Notes: generated by a model from the letters alone, not told the origin. A stretch of 64,000 bases of DNA from Kingdonia uniflora (GCA_014058105.1 JACGCM010000560.1:5642001-5706000), one strand, 5' to 3'; numbered from the stretch's first letter, positions 34,330-46,684 are shown. Made by a program: numbers and translations.

Positions 34330-35570
34330 CTTGCTTACCTTGGTACCGACAACGAATGCAAAGGACCCCTTCCAACAGATCCAAAGGAGCACCGACGGCT
34401 GATCTACAGTACAAAGCACTATACAAATCAAAATAGTTTTTTATATCGCCGTTCAGTCACGGGGCCTTACCTCAAGTGCATCTCCAGAAAGAAAACATAC
34501 GAGATGCTCAGAGATTTACATAAAAGAACTTGTGGCTTCCATGCCACAGGTCGATCACTTACACACAAAGAAATTACACAAGGAGTATTCTGGCCAGGCA
34601 TGCGCAAGCAAGTAGAAAAGTACTTATGCAAATGGGATACATGTCAACGACATGGACAAATGATACGCGCCCCAGCGCTCGAACTGCATGCAAGCAAGGT
34701 GTTCTGGCCATTCAAAAGATGGGCACTCAATCTTGTCAGAGAATTTCCTAATTTTCCAGGTAGCCATCGATACCTACTCATAGCGACATATTATTTTACA
34801 AAATGGGTAAAAGCAATTCCACTCAGTCAAACCCGAGAGAAGAGGTCATCTCTTTTACCTGGGAGCACATCATTACTTGGTTCGGATTCCCCCACCTAAT
34901 TCGTATCAATAATGCGCCACAATTCATTGGAGAAAAGGTCGTAGCTTTCATCAACAAACACAATATCATCCACTCACCATCCAACCCCTACTACCCTCAA
35001 GGCAATGGCCAAGCTGAAATCACCAACAAAACCATCGTGGATGGACTCAAGAAAAGGCTTTAATCACAGAAAAAATGAAACTGACTACGAGAGCTTCCTT
35101 ATGTCTTATGGGCATACCGTACTACTCCACTTCAATCAACCGGCTGTACCCCATTTCTCCTCGCTTATGGGACCGAAGCCATCATTCCAATAAAATTCTA
35201 TCATCCAGTCAAAGATCACGAGCTAACTAACGAAGACAGCGAGTTTGAATTGGTCTGCAATCTCAATTGGATCGATAAGACTAGGGAACATGCTATTGAT
35301 AACCTAGGTCGATATCACCATATGCTGGCCAATTCATACAACAGATGAGTAAGAAGTCGTACTTTCCAAATCGATGATCTCGTCCTCCGTAAAATCCCTC
35401 ATCATAGAAAAGAGCCATATGTCGGGAAACTAGCAGAAAATTGGGAGGGTCCATTCCTTATCACTGGTCTCCATTGCATAGGATCATATTACCTCATGAC
35501 CAAGGAGGGAGTTCATATCTCAAGTCCTTAGAACACTAGGCGGCTGAAACGATACTATCGTTAAGTCCTT
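34330..35570 (+). pseudogene. Element 2: integrase
   Basis: The zinc-binding domain is intact in frame (LHKRTCGFHATGRSL, then CKWDTCQRHGQM, 34,504-34,680). In the core the first catalytic aspartate is replaced (RWALNLVREFPN) and the second as well (IRINNAPQFIGEK), while the glutamate remains (QGNGQAEITNKTI). A frameshift separates 34,504-34,899 from 34,803-35,063. The C-terminal region continues to about 35,570 with NRKEPYVGKL-like sequence and a final LKRYYR. Strand transfer activity is not expected. Confidence 0.8.
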
Positions 35571-35699
35571 CACTACTCCATTTTAAATTCTCGCTTTTTC
35601 CATCCCATAAGTGAAATTTTCATTTCCATACAATGTACATCCTTTTCTATTTAATGATAACTTCCAAGTTTTTCCCATTCTGCTCTCTACTTACGTAGA

Positions 35700-36245
35700 C
35701 ATACATAGATTAAAGCAAAGGTAATACTAGCTTTCAATCGACCTCTATTCCAATTTAAGCGAATGTAAAACTAGCTTTAATCCAATCTATTATACACCAC
35801 GATTAAAACAATGGTAATACTAGTTTTCAATCAAGGAACTCTACTAGACATAAGATAAAGCAAAGGTAAAACTTGATTTCATCTCTCAATATGGCTGTGA
35901 CATTTATACTCCGCGATTAAAACAAATGTAATACTAGTTTCAATTAAGAGACCCTGCTAGACATAAGATAAAGAAAAAGTAAATCTAGCTTTCATCTCTC
36001 AATATGGCTGTGACATTTATACTCCGCGATTAAAACAGAGTTAATACTAGTTTTCAATCAAGAAACTCTACCAAACATAAGATAAAACAAAGGTAAAACT
36101 AGTCTTCATCTCTCAATATGGCAGCGACATTTATACTCTGCGATTAAAACGAAGATAATACTAGTTTTCAATCAAAGAACTCTACCAGACATAAGATAAG
36201 GCAAAGGTAAAACTAGTTTTCATCTCTTAATATGTCTGCGACAGA
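35700..36245 (+). repeat. Element 2: 114-bp tandem repeat
   Basis: The motif CGATTAAAAC recurs at 35,800, 35,914, 36,027 and 36,141, a period of 113-114 bp. The whole unit, including ACATAAGATAA, GGTAAAACTAG and ATCTCTCAATATGGC, recurs with small changes. There are about four and a half copies between integrase and the antisense genes. Confidence 0.9.
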
Positions 36246-36339
36246 TACTTTTCGAGGTTGCATATACATGTACTATAAATGATTCTTTTTTGCTATTGGA
36301 AGGTCAGCTACGCTTTCCCCTACAATAGGAGGATGATCA

Positions 36340-37500
36340 GCCATAATTAAGCCCGGGCAATCACAATGATCCTGTTTTGCTCTACCAATTTAGCATGTTG
36401 ATAACCTAACTCCGTTTCTATGGAGTTCAAACAATTTCCTCGATCTACTTCAGCTCTACAAATACATCCTCTACTCGATAATCAGTCGTGCAAGGTATTC
36501 CTCTCTAACTCGAGCCTTCTAATCTCTTCAGCAAAATAGGCGATCACTGCCATTAACATCTCTAAGTATGATGCCTCCGGCATAACCATTTTAGAAAAAT
36601 TCTCTCTGGTCGCTTGAAGGTGCTCTTTCAACCTTTTATACCGTGATTCTTTAAACTAGCCACAAAATGGTGTAACTCTTTCTCTGATGTTTTTAATGCC
36701 TGTATATGGTATCGAGCCGTGTTAGCATCCCTACTATTTACTATTAGTACCTCATTCTAGCTTTTGAGTTCTACTACCCTTTCCTTCGTCTTTGCAAGCT
36801 TTTTTTGCCCTTTACTAATTTGAGCATCTACTCTTTTTGCCCTCTACTCGATTTTCTAGGTGAGGTCATCAGAAGTTTGAGTTGCCTTAACGAACTTGAA
36901 ATGTACCTTTACAACTTGATCTTCTCTATCTTCATTTGCCTCTCTCATTCTATTAATCTCCGCCGCAAATTCTTGGTTATATTGGCGTATCACTTCTTCA
37001 CTCAAGCGAGCTGACTCCAATTCGACCTACACATCACAGATACAATATATCAAGTTCAATTCAAAACACTCACTCAATGCATACAACTTATTTCTAACAA
37101 AATTTCTATTTTTTTAACATCTACTGTGTGAAACTACTTCTAAACTTAAGGTTGAAGTATGATCTAAATTTGATGAACAATAGCATATACTCCCAATGTC
37201 AAGGTACACATTCTCTATATTCTAACTTTTTCAATACTTTAATATTTTCGGTACGCAATTGAGTATCATTGCCCATAAACTGTTAACAGTTATCTGGGTT
37301 ATCTCTACACTCTAATTTTTGCTTTGTAGCTCTAAAGAATTGAAGCATACAAGTCAAATATTTCTTATTCTTTTCTAACCTGTAGCTCCGCTTGCAAAGA
37401 CAACAGGGGCACTGAGGCATCTTTCTCCTTAGGGAGCTCATTCTCTAAATCTTTTATTCTAAGGCGCAATTCCTTAAGTTTCTATAACAAGGTTTACAAG
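36340..37500 (-). pseudogene. Element 2: antisense gene, coiled-coil tail (D)
   Basis: On the minus strand an exon starts after TTATAG with KLKELRLRIKDLENELPKEK and ends at a GT donor (GTTAGAAAAG, near 37,380), matching element 1. A second block (37,020-36,800) reads VELESARLSEEVIRQYNQEF and REANEDREDQVVKVHFKFV, strongly helical. The end, near 36,340, reads RRLELERNTLHD and CICRAEVDRGNCLN. It probably belongs to the same transcription unit as gene C. The function is unknown. A few stops interrupt it. Confidence 0.55.
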
Positions 37501-37574
37501 AACATTTGAGCCTACAGAAGTCTATCCAACAAACAATATTCCATCAGATTATAAAATTCCAAACCATTCATACA

Positions 37575-39480
37575 ATCATAGAGTCAACATTCTACTCAAC
37601 CTTCTCGTTCCCTTCCTTTGGACACTCATTGTCATCCCCTTGGTTGTCTCGCACCGTTTGGGGAGAGACACCATCTAACCTATTCACAACTCACATAGCA
37701 ATATCTTCTGCCTCATCATCTTCGTCCTCCTCAACATAGGTATCCGCTATAATTTCGTTCACCTCAGATTTGGAAAACTATTTTTAGGAGGTGGCGCCCA
37801 AGTTTATCAAGCTCGATTACCACCTCCATTGTCAGCTCGTTGATATCTACCTCTTAAGAAGCCTTCAGGGCCTACATCTACTTCCCCTCCTTAGCCAAGT
37901 CAGTTTATAGTCGAGCTACCTTCTTCTCAAACACGACCTTCCCCTTCTCCAGCTCGGCTTTCTCCTCCTCCACTCTGAGGTAGATCCCCTTCATCAGACG
38001 AGCAGCTTACAAAAATATAGTAATTATCGTACATATGGTTAGCTCAAATCATCATATCAGATTCAACATATATTTAAATTATTAAACTTACCATTTCACT
38101 CATCTCCTCCTCGCCATTGTGAACTGTAACCTTCGCCTTATCCTCTTTTACTTTCAACTCATCTTCTTCACCAAGTCGATCTTCAGAGGCCTTTACCCCA
38201 GTCACTGAGGAAAGAGGAACAACCCTTCTCTTTTTTACCCCTTCTATGACCTTACCACCCCCTGTGGTTCCAGAGGTCGAACCACGCTTCAGCATCCTCC
38301 TCTTTGGAAATGCCCGAGCTCGCTTGCTCGATGTAGTAGACCCTGAAATATCCGTAAAGTCCACTCCAAAGGCCTTGGACAAGACCACTAGCCTATCCCT
38401 ATCAAATCCCCTCTTCTTATTGCCACCAACGCTTGTTATTAGCCACATTGTATGAGACTTTTGAACTTTCTCGGGCCAGCTATTCGCATATTTCTTTTTG
38501 CTGATTCTAAGTTCTTTTAAAGCAGCCTCAAGCTCAATTCCTTCCCGAGTAACAGTATCTAAAAGAAACTCCTTCCTCATCACCTTTAATTGAGGACATG
38601 ACAATCAACAACACATTATTATCAAGAAAACATACAATTTCAATATTATACATTATACATTGCTATACTTACTTTGTTTCACAGTTCTACATAGAAGTTC
38701 CATGGGTTCTTCATCATCTCTCTGAAGGCAATCACCCTTCATCCATATCATATTATCATTCCACATTCGACCTATTGAATTTAGATCAAAGAAAAGATGT
38801 AAAGTCAAACTCGTAAAAAAGTATGCCCCTCCACTTGCAAAAAAGTTTTTTACCCCATAAAACTGTAAGACATCTTCAGGAGATATCCTCCTCTCAATCT
38901 CATCTTCCTCCCATAACTTATTCAAAAATTCAAAGACATTTATTACCTCCCACATGTTTCTGTTCAAATGAACAGGACATGCCCTACTGATGTTCATAAT
39001 GCCTTTCATAAGGTTGTTAAGGGGCAAACTCAACCCATACTCCAATTGAGATAGGTAGCACAAAGAACCCGCTTCCAAGTCGCCCTGGACATTTCCATCA
39101 TAATACTCCAAGGAGATCGATTTGTCTAAACCTATTTCAAGTTTCTCCTTCTCCAAATAGCCAATAGAAAGAAGTCCTCCTCCCCAGGTCCTACAATACA
39201 ACTCCTAAAATTCCTACCGTCATATTCTATAAAATTATCCCATCTTCCTCCTATAGAAGCTTTGGCTTTACAAAACTCTCTAAACACATCAGAATTTGGA
39301 GGACAAGGTAATCTAGAAATTGAGCAACTCCTACTTCATTCCCCCTATCATATATTATATTATCGAACTTTAACGATCGACCAGAAGTCGACGCCTTATT
39401 AACAAATAAAGTCTCTATGTTGGAATATGAATAAGACGCAGTGCCAGATCCTTCCTTCACAATGTTGTTGTATATCCACC
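37575..39480 (-). pseudogene. Element 2: antisense gene C
   Basis: On the minus strand, from 39,460 (KEGSGTASYSYSNIE) frames shift until 39,201-38,653. That open stretch holds the conserved globular domain: LEYGLSLPLNNLMKGIMNIS, RACPVHLNRNMWEVINVFEF, and SIGRMWNDNMIWMKGDCLQ. A homologous intron follows (38,672-38,598, donor GTAAGT, but acceptor AT instead of AG). Then comes a basic segment (38,597-38,092; SKRARAFPKRRMLKRG), a second intron (38,091-38,006) and a coiled coil (LMKGIYLRVEEEKAELEKGK). The globular part resembles the 'putative gypsy type transposon' (Transposase_28) family by pattern, which is an inference. The basic stretch could be a nuclear localisation signal. Confidence 0.65.
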
Positions 39481-40239
39481 ATCATGACACAGTCTTTGCA
39501 ACTCTCTTTCGCTTTGATTATTGATCACTATCGATTAATTTCATACAAGATTCTCTGATATTTTTTTTCTTTTCTCTTTCACTGCTCTTCAAGTTTTCAG
39601 AAGTTGAGAAATTTTGAATGAGGAAGATGAAGCATTATTTATATTTTCTCTTCCTAACTGCTGGCAGTTATTAGGCCTCACACGAGCCGCCATCGGTTTT
39701 GAAACCGAGGCATCCCTTCCACAATTAATGTCAGGCGTCTTGTTCCTTTTCAGTAAAGGCACTTCCCATCATTACCCCCTGCCTTATATTTTAATATATT
39801 TTCATGTCTCTTTTCAATATCTCCCTCTGACCTCCACACCCCATGATGACTCAAAACATACACGCAATCGAGCATTCCTACTTTTTTACTAGAAACAAAA
39901 TCAAAAGGTGCCTGCTTTTTCCCCAGAGACAAAATCAAAAGGTTCCTGCTTTTTCTATTTTTTTTCTTCTGCTACTTATAGAAATACTAATGTCATTTCT
40001 AAAGTTTTCAACATTTCAGTAGTATTCAAATTCATTTTTCACAGCAGTCACAAACAATATTCACAACAATAGAGGATATATTCAAACTTCTTTCTCATTA
40101 TATTTCTTTAACAATTATTTGAACTCGTATAATTACATATAAGTGTACGGCCCCTCACTACATTCACTTTATTCTCATTACATTCTCATTACAATTAACT
40201 TCCTCATATATAATTATACCTTAAACATCCCGAATATCC

Positions 40240-40557
40240 TAGAGAGCCACACCTGGTCAGTTCGCCTCCAGCACTCCTCATATCTTCCAACTCGATCACT
40301 TCTTCAGCAATTAGTCTCACAGCCTCCTTTCGAGCAGAAGACTTCGCAATCACTTCTCGAAATAACTCTTTATTGAAGCGACATCAGTACTCAAAATCCC
40401 TACACATCTAGTCTAAATCTTCAAACTGACACTCGGTCACTGGCAGGTCAGCATCATAGTCTAACAAGCCCAAAGTCCGCTCTATCACTTCAGCTATCCT
40501 TATCGCCAACCGCCCCTCAGTGGTATAATGAATTCTTTCAAATCGAGTCCATACCCT
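40240..40557 (-). pseudogene. Element 2: antisense gene B
   Basis: Minus-strand frame reading TRFERIHYTTEGRLAIRIAE, VIERTLGLLDYDADLPV, then after a stop RFNKELFREVIAKSSARKEA and IAEEVIELED, ending GGELTR. It matches element 1 gene B along its length (about 100 residues) and element 4 gene B. The function is unknown; the sequence is mostly helical. Frame and stop damage is slight. Confidence 0.6.
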
Positions 40558-41064
40558 TTATATTATCTTTTACCTGTTTAGAGCTCATTTCCCCTATTTA
40601 TACAATTTTCTAAATTGCTCCCGATCTCCTACAATTCATAATTATATTCTATTCTTTCACAGCAGAGACCCTGGTATCCTGAGAGAAGTTATTTGAACTT
40701 ATCTATCCCTATCGACCACAGTCAATTCAACTTATTCCATATCGAGCTTATTCTTTCCAAATCCAATATTTTGAAATGACATCCCTGAGCTCGAATTTCT
40801 AATTTCTTGTATATTCTAAAACTTTCATAGTTATCTCTTTTCCCCAATAAATCACTTAGTTTGAAAATCAATTCTTACACATATTTCATGTTGCAAACAT
40901 ATTTTTACAGCTTGATTACTATAACAGATTTTGATATTCCAATATCATACATTCATCCTCTATTTGTAAATCTTCGAATTATTCATAGCTCTATTGCAAG
41001 AGTTATTCTATTTATCAACATTGCGTTTGAATAATCAAATTTTATTAAGCTCGAATCTAATTAC

Positions 41065-41192
41065 AGGTACTTTATTGATATCAAATTTTTTAGGTACTTT
41101 ATAGATAACAAGTCTTTTAAGTACTTCAAAATTAGGTACTTTACAGGTAATAAGTTTTTCAGGTACTTTACATATAACAAGTCTTTCAGGTC
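41065..41192. repeat. Element 2: 28-bp imperfect tandem array
   Basis: AGGTACTTTA followed by a variable ATAACAAGTCTTTC-like half recurs about every 27-28 bp, four full units and a partial one. It lies between antisense genes B and A. Confidence 0.8.
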
Positions 41193-41405
41193 CACCAAAA
41201 TAATAAATTCTTCAGTTCATCTGACTTCAGTGATGTTTCACTTAAAGAATCTTCTGAAGCAAAATTAGTATTTGAAGTCACCAGATGTCCTTCACTCTTC
41301 ACACCATCTTACTCTGACCAGAAACTGGTTTTGGAGGAAGTCTGGACATAAAAGTAGAAGACTCAGTACTTGAACCAACTCTTTAAACAGAAGGTCTTCT
41401 CAGAG

Positions 41406-41888
41406 CTAAGAAATGATTATGGTATAGAAGCAGACTTCCATTCTCCGTCTCCCTTCTACATTACTACCGTTGCCTCCTCTATAACCACTACTACCGCAGA
41501 GTTGATAAAGATGAAGAGGGTCTGACCTAAGAATCCAATCCTGCGCAAGACATTGGCGTAACTGGCCCACAGTTACACCAACCCCCGTATTTTGCTCCTC
41601 AACCTTGTCTTCCGCAAGGATGTGGAGACAACTCCAACGTTGCTCGCTTATTAAGACAATACAATGAAATCTCCACATATAGTAAATATCTTCCTCAGCT
41701 TTAATCGCTTTTTCTTCTGACATACCCTGATACGTCTGTGGTACGGGAATAGGGGTGGGCATCTCAAAGGATTGATCTCCAAAATATCTCAACTTTAACT
41801 TTTGCATCTCAGCAGAAACTCTCTCTTCGTAAACCATTCTTTGGGTTTTTGCCATTGTCAATAAGACTTCCTGAAAATTTTGCAACAA
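41406..41888 (-). pseudogene. Element 2: antisense gene A
   Basis: An open frame of 160 codons. The internal methionine before AKTQRMVYEERVSAEMQKLK is the likelier start by comparison with the other elements. It continues with YFGDQSFEMPTPIPVPQTYQ and GMSEEKAIKAEEDIYYMWRF. Copies in elements 1 (LELQFCFFRTRSLDLPTHIL), 3 and 4 share the pattern: helix, short aromatic-proline linker, helix. The C-terminal part (GYRGGNGSNVEGRRRMEV) is glycine-rich. I recognise no known family. This is the least damaged antisense gene in the window and could still be translatable, but I call it a pseudogene because the element is dead. Confidence 0.5.
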
Positions 41889-42164
41889 TTAACGTACTTT
41901 GCCACAATCCTCGGTACAGGTACTATTTATATAACCCTAATCTTTAATGTGCATGCACATTTCTTAAGCATCATCATTCAAAGCAGACAAAACTCTCAAA
42001 ACTGTAAACATTGTGTACATCACTATTCCCCTCATTATTCAATGCACAAGTATCCTCCAATAAAAATATTCACATTTTCCATACAGTCAAATTCACATTA
42101 ATACTTCCTTTTTTTTCAAACTTCCAGAACCTGTATACCCATATACCTGCAAATTCTTTCTCAA

Positions 42165-42546
42165 CCAAAGCGACTCGGATAAAGAACTGCGGAGTGGGCC
42201 TATATAAAGAAAATAATTTAGAAGAGACAAAGAGTCAAAAAAAATATACGAGAAATCACCAAGAAAACTACATTTTTAGATTCTCAAATAGCCAAACTTC
42301 CTATCTACAAGATCAAGCATTTCTAGTTCGAGAGATCACTTGTAATAAGATATCAATCTCAAGTAAGAAAAGTCACTATTACAAAAGCCCTCAGCTCGAG
42401 GTCGTGTTTTTTTTTATATCTATTTAGAGGTTTTCCACGCTAAATCACCTGTGTTATTTCTTATTTTATATTAGCTTTTTTCATAGGAACATTGGTATAA
42501 GAGTTAATTCCGAGCCATCTCGAGCATATGAAATTAGGCCATTACA
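42165..42546 (+). repeat. Element 2: 3' LTR, 5'-truncated
   Basis: It matches the last 385 bp or so of the 5' LTR, from the TATA region (GGGCCTATATAAAG near 42,196) to CCATTACA at 42,546. The start of the LTR and the polypurine tract are missing, so the element could not complete a normal copy. Confidence 0.75.
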
Positions 42547-43935
42547 ATATCCACCACCACTTCTTTCACCTCGTTAACTACTACCGGCGGGGGACTATCC
42601 ACTTTTCTCTTTTTTGAGGCCATCTTGACTTCTTCACTCTCTACGGTTACAAATTTTGTACCATCAGCCTTCGCGAGTCTCCTCTTTAATGTCCTTTGGC
42701 TTGCTCTACCAGAGGTCGATGTTGTAACCTTTGACTACATAACCATTGGTATAACTTTTGCTAAAACAGGCAGCACACCAATATTCGTAGATGAGTTCAC
42801 TCTAACCCCAACATATGGGCTAAATATAGTTATTTTTCTCTTGGCCTGTGACTTCTGGACTTTAACAAATTTACTGTTCACCCTCTTGTGCCTACTTATC
42901 TTAAGTTCGCCCAACACTTTTTCTTGCTCAACTCCCTCTCAAGGTACTATATCGATCAAAGATTCTCCTCTCTTTACTTTAAAGCAAGGATCTGTATATA
43001 GCAAAATATATTATCATAAACAAATAGAGCACTAATAGACACAGTTTGAAATTAGTAAGATTTACTTACGTTTCTTAAGAGTATTATATTTGAGAGCTAG
43101 GGGTCCTCATCAGCTCACTGGAGACACTCGCCTTTTACCCAAATTAAATTATCATTCCATACTATTTCAATAGAATTAAGGTTAAAAAATTAGGGCCGGG
43201 CTGAGCTGAAAGAGAAGTGCGCACCCCCAGATGAACTGACGTATTTTACGGTATAATACTTCAAAACATTTGAATAAGTTAATCTTCTATCATTCCCCTC
43301 AAGGACCCACCTCCTATTAAAATTCTCATAGACATTGATCACCTCCCACATGTTACCATTCAGCTAGGCAGGGCATGCCTTGATCTAGTTTATGATGCCT
43401 TTCACAAGGTTGCTTAAAGGCACCACCAACCCATATTCAAACTGGGCAAAATAATACAGAAAACCCTCATCCAAATCACCTCTAATTTTCCCATCAAAAT
43501 ACTCAAGTGTAACAGACTCTAGTATTTTCCTATGAATATTCTCATACTCCAAGTCAGGCAGGAAAAAAAACATGTTTTCACCCCCTTTTTATCAGGATAC
43601 TCTCTAAATAATTTCCCATCATACCCTATTACATCCCCCCATACACCAACTTTACTACTTTTACATTTATAATACTCTTTAATCACATTTAAGTTTATAG
43701 GATAACGATAGAGATTACCAGGGAAGTTTAGAAACTCAAGCTGTTCCTCACCTTCCCTCTCCTCTGTGTTGATCTCCCCCACAACATCTCGAGCGACCTT
43801 ATTTGAGCTATTCTTAATAAGCTCCCCCCCCCCCCACAAATTTGGCCACCTCGCATTCTAAATTTTCATCCTCAATCGAACAACCCGAGGTGGAAGGCTC
43901 AATCTCGAACAATCAGCTCGAAAAGGAAGGACATC
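42547..43935 (-). pseudogene. Element 1: antisense gene C, 5' part
   Basis: On the minus strand, 43,839-43,519 reads ARDVVGEINTEEREGEEQLE, NLYRYPINLNVIKEYYKCKS and GVWGDVIGYDGKLFREYP. A frame change leads to FEYGLVVPLSNLVKGIIN, LNGNMWEVINVYENFNRRW and IVWNDNLIWVKGECLQ, the same domain as in element 2. A donor GTAAGT at 43,069 matches the first conserved intron. The next exon (to about 42,735) reads KVLGELKISRHKRVNSKFVK. It ends at 42,547 where element 2 interrupts it; the rest is at 31,755-31,131. A run of 12 C lies at 43,824-43,835. Confidence 0.65.
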
Positions 43936-44998
43936 TACTTCTAAGTTATTTTGCACGAATCTACACATACATAAAGTTCTAGGTATTTCAATCAATTTCT
44001 ATATTTATCTTTAATTGTTGTCTTTCATATAATATATAGTATATTATTTTTATATCTCTATAGTACTTATCACTCAAAAAAGGAAAGCAAATTTCAAAAG
44101 GCCAATTTTTCCTCAAACTCTACAGAAGCAAAATTTCCCTATATAGTAAACATTTCAAAATTCAAATTTACAAAACTAGAGGGAATAATCCATAGACATA
44201 GAAATGAGGAAATTATCACAACTATAAACAAATATTCATATCAAACACAAATACGACATTCACAAAAAATACTAACCTTCAACGTCAGAAAAGGAATTAG
44301 GCATCATGAACGCTTCCTCTTTCATAATAGAAATCAGTAAAAATAATTTTTTCTCAACCCCAATAATGGCAACTTTCTCTTCCCTCCAAAATTGATGCTT
44401 ATTCTCTGGGTTTTCTCTTCAAATCTCTACAATCAAATTTTTTTTTCTCTCTAGATTTTTGCCTTTCTATTTCCTGTTAACGTTTAGAAGAAGTAAGAGA
44501 AGGACTATTTATAATTTTTCTTTCTAGCAGCTGGCAGTTTTTGGGACTCACGCAAGTTGCCCTCAGTTTTGCAGCTGAGGCATTTCTTCCACTATTTATA
44601 TCAGACGACTCATACCTTTTTGGTTTAAACGGCTTTTCATCATTAACCCAAACTTTATAATTAAATGTATCTCTCTCTCTCCTACCCTCCCCCTCTTACA
44701 CCTTCCTACATCCATGATGACAAAATCCCCTCACATAAAATTGACCTATACCACCAAAATAAATCTCATAAGCTTAATTTCATATTATCCTACTTAGTTA
44801 TAACAACTTCACCGTCATTCCCAATGATCCAACATTCACAATTTAAATAAATCCTAAACAACTTTCTCTTAAAATAAGGAACAGAATCATAACCGAAATG
44901 TTATTCACTTATATACGGTTACATTATTTTGACCTAAACATATAATCGACCTCTCAAAGATAGTTACATCTAAAACAACCAATTTTCCTTAAAGCACA

Positions 44999-45307
44999 CT
45001 ACCTGATCAGTTCCCCACCAACAATCTTCTCGTCATTAACAACTATCTCATCCATTGCAATCTCTTTTACAATAATTCTTCGAGCTTCAGGCTCGACGAT
45101 CATTTTACGAAATACCTCACACCAAAAATAACGATCATCCTCAATCTCCCTCCCCCTTGCATTCAACCCATCCACCTATAATGCAAAAATAGGCAAATCG
45201 ACATCATAATCGGGCTGCCCAAATAACCTTTCACAAACTTCAGCTACCTTTAGAGCTAAACGACCATCAACCGTATGTCGAACTCTCTGAGAGTGAGTCC
45301 TCACCAT
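44999..45307 (-). pseudogene. Element 1: antisense gene B
   Basis: The ATG at 45,307 opens MVRTHSQRVRHTVDGRLALK, then VAEVCERLFGQPDYDVDLPI. One TAG interrupts it, after which DDRYFWCEVFRKMIVEPEAR and RIIVKEIAMDEIVVND lead to a stop at 44,999. Apart from the TAG the frame is continuous over 102 codons. It is homologous to element 2 (40,240-40,557) and element 4 (48,450-48,770). The product would be small, charged and mostly helical. I recognise no family. Confidence 0.65.
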
Positions 45308-46105
45308 TTTTACTAATTTAACATCTTCATCTACCCTTTATTTATAATCACAGAGTACAATATCATTCAATCACATCTTGTACACCTCTCAATTACTACC
45401 TGATAAACATCATAGTTGTCATAGTTATCTACCTTAATAAGCAAATACTTATCTCTCCGCCTCGGATCAAAAAATACATACTACTTGGTCAAATTTTTAT
45501 CACATTTATTTTCAAACTATACTTTTATTAAATCACTTCAAGTAGTACACACTTATTTTCATCATGCATAATTACTATTTTTCATCAGTTTGATACTCAG
45601 ATTTGCAATATTCAGTGCATATACAGTTCAAGCGATCTGCCATTTTCAGTTCAACAAATATTTCATATTTCGATCTAACCATCCTATACTCTATAGTTTG
45701 ATATAATCATTTTCATATACTAATCCAGAGTTTAAGATGTTTAATATCACAATAACCTTTTTCATTAGCTCAAAACTACACACTACAAAATACTTTACAA
45801 GAAATAGTAAGTTACAGATACTTCATACAGATTGTTCTATAGATTACAATCATATCAGGTATCAACAAGATCTTTGAGTATTAGTACCTGCAGCTTCGTC
45901 CACCTTTGAAACCATCAATTCTGCAAGAAAATTAAGATTGTTGTAACAGAGATCTTTTGCCACCTTCGAAGCCACCACCTCTGCAAGAAAATGAAGATGG
46001 TTATAACTTAAGCATACTTCTACTACCGCTTCCACCTATAGAACCCAATCACTTGTAGGATAGCGGCGATAATTCCTGACATATACGCCAACAACCTTAT
46101 CCTTC

Positions 46106-46400
46106 TTAGTTATGGCATCTTCTACAAGAAGATGAAGACACACCCTGCGTTGCCCCCTCTACCACCAAATAATAGAACTGCGTCATCTGGTAATAGCCAT
46201 TATCTATCTCCACTACCTCCTCGGATATCATACCATGATAGGTAGGATACACTAGAATATGAGTAGGGAGATCCAAGGACCGCGTCCTAAAGAAACAAAA
46301 CTGGAGTTCCAGTACTTTGGCAAGAACCCTGGATTTATACACTTGACATCTGGTTCTCACAATTATCACTACAAAAGATTTGAAAAGACTGAAACTTGTA
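46106..46400 (-). pseudogene. Element 1: antisense gene A
   Basis: The open segment 46,369-46,106 reads VYKSRVLAKVLELQFCFFRT, RSLDLPTHILVYPTYHGMIS and EEVVEIDNGYYQMTQFYYLV, aligned with gene A of element 2 over about 70 residues. It is the first antisense gene after the 3' LTR when read on the minus strand, so it may be driven from or near the LTR. The function is unknown. Confidence 0.55.
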
Positions 46401-46684
46401 GAAGAATAGCTGGCAGTACAACAACAACATAATTTATATAAACCTAATATTCAATATAGGGGAGATTTCCAACGCAGTCATCATTCAAAAAATACTTATG
46501 GGAAACCCAACAACCAATTAAACACAGTCGCAATCTTAACAATATTTCAATTCCCAATAGTCCATTACACTTCCAAGGTAAAATTCTATGTACCAATTCC
46601 ATTATAGGCAATGTCAGATAGCCTCTTTGTATTTTAATGTAGAGCTTGATTCAACCTTCTCAACTCTAGACACACGTATCTTCA

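Larger units (their letters stand above)
31756..42546 (+). mobile_element. Element 2: nested Ty3/gypsy (Tat-like)
   Basis: It lies inside gene C of element 1. Its flanks are GTATC (31,751-31,755) and ATATC (42,547-42,551), a target duplication with one change. The 5' LTR is complete and the 3' LTR has lost its first 200 bp or so. The plus strand carries a deleted gag-protease, reverse transcriptase, second RNase H and integrase; a 114-bp tandem repeat and minus-strand genes D/C, B and A follow. It must be younger than element 1, yet it is also defective: most of gag and the end of reverse transcriptase are deleted. Confidence 0.8.
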
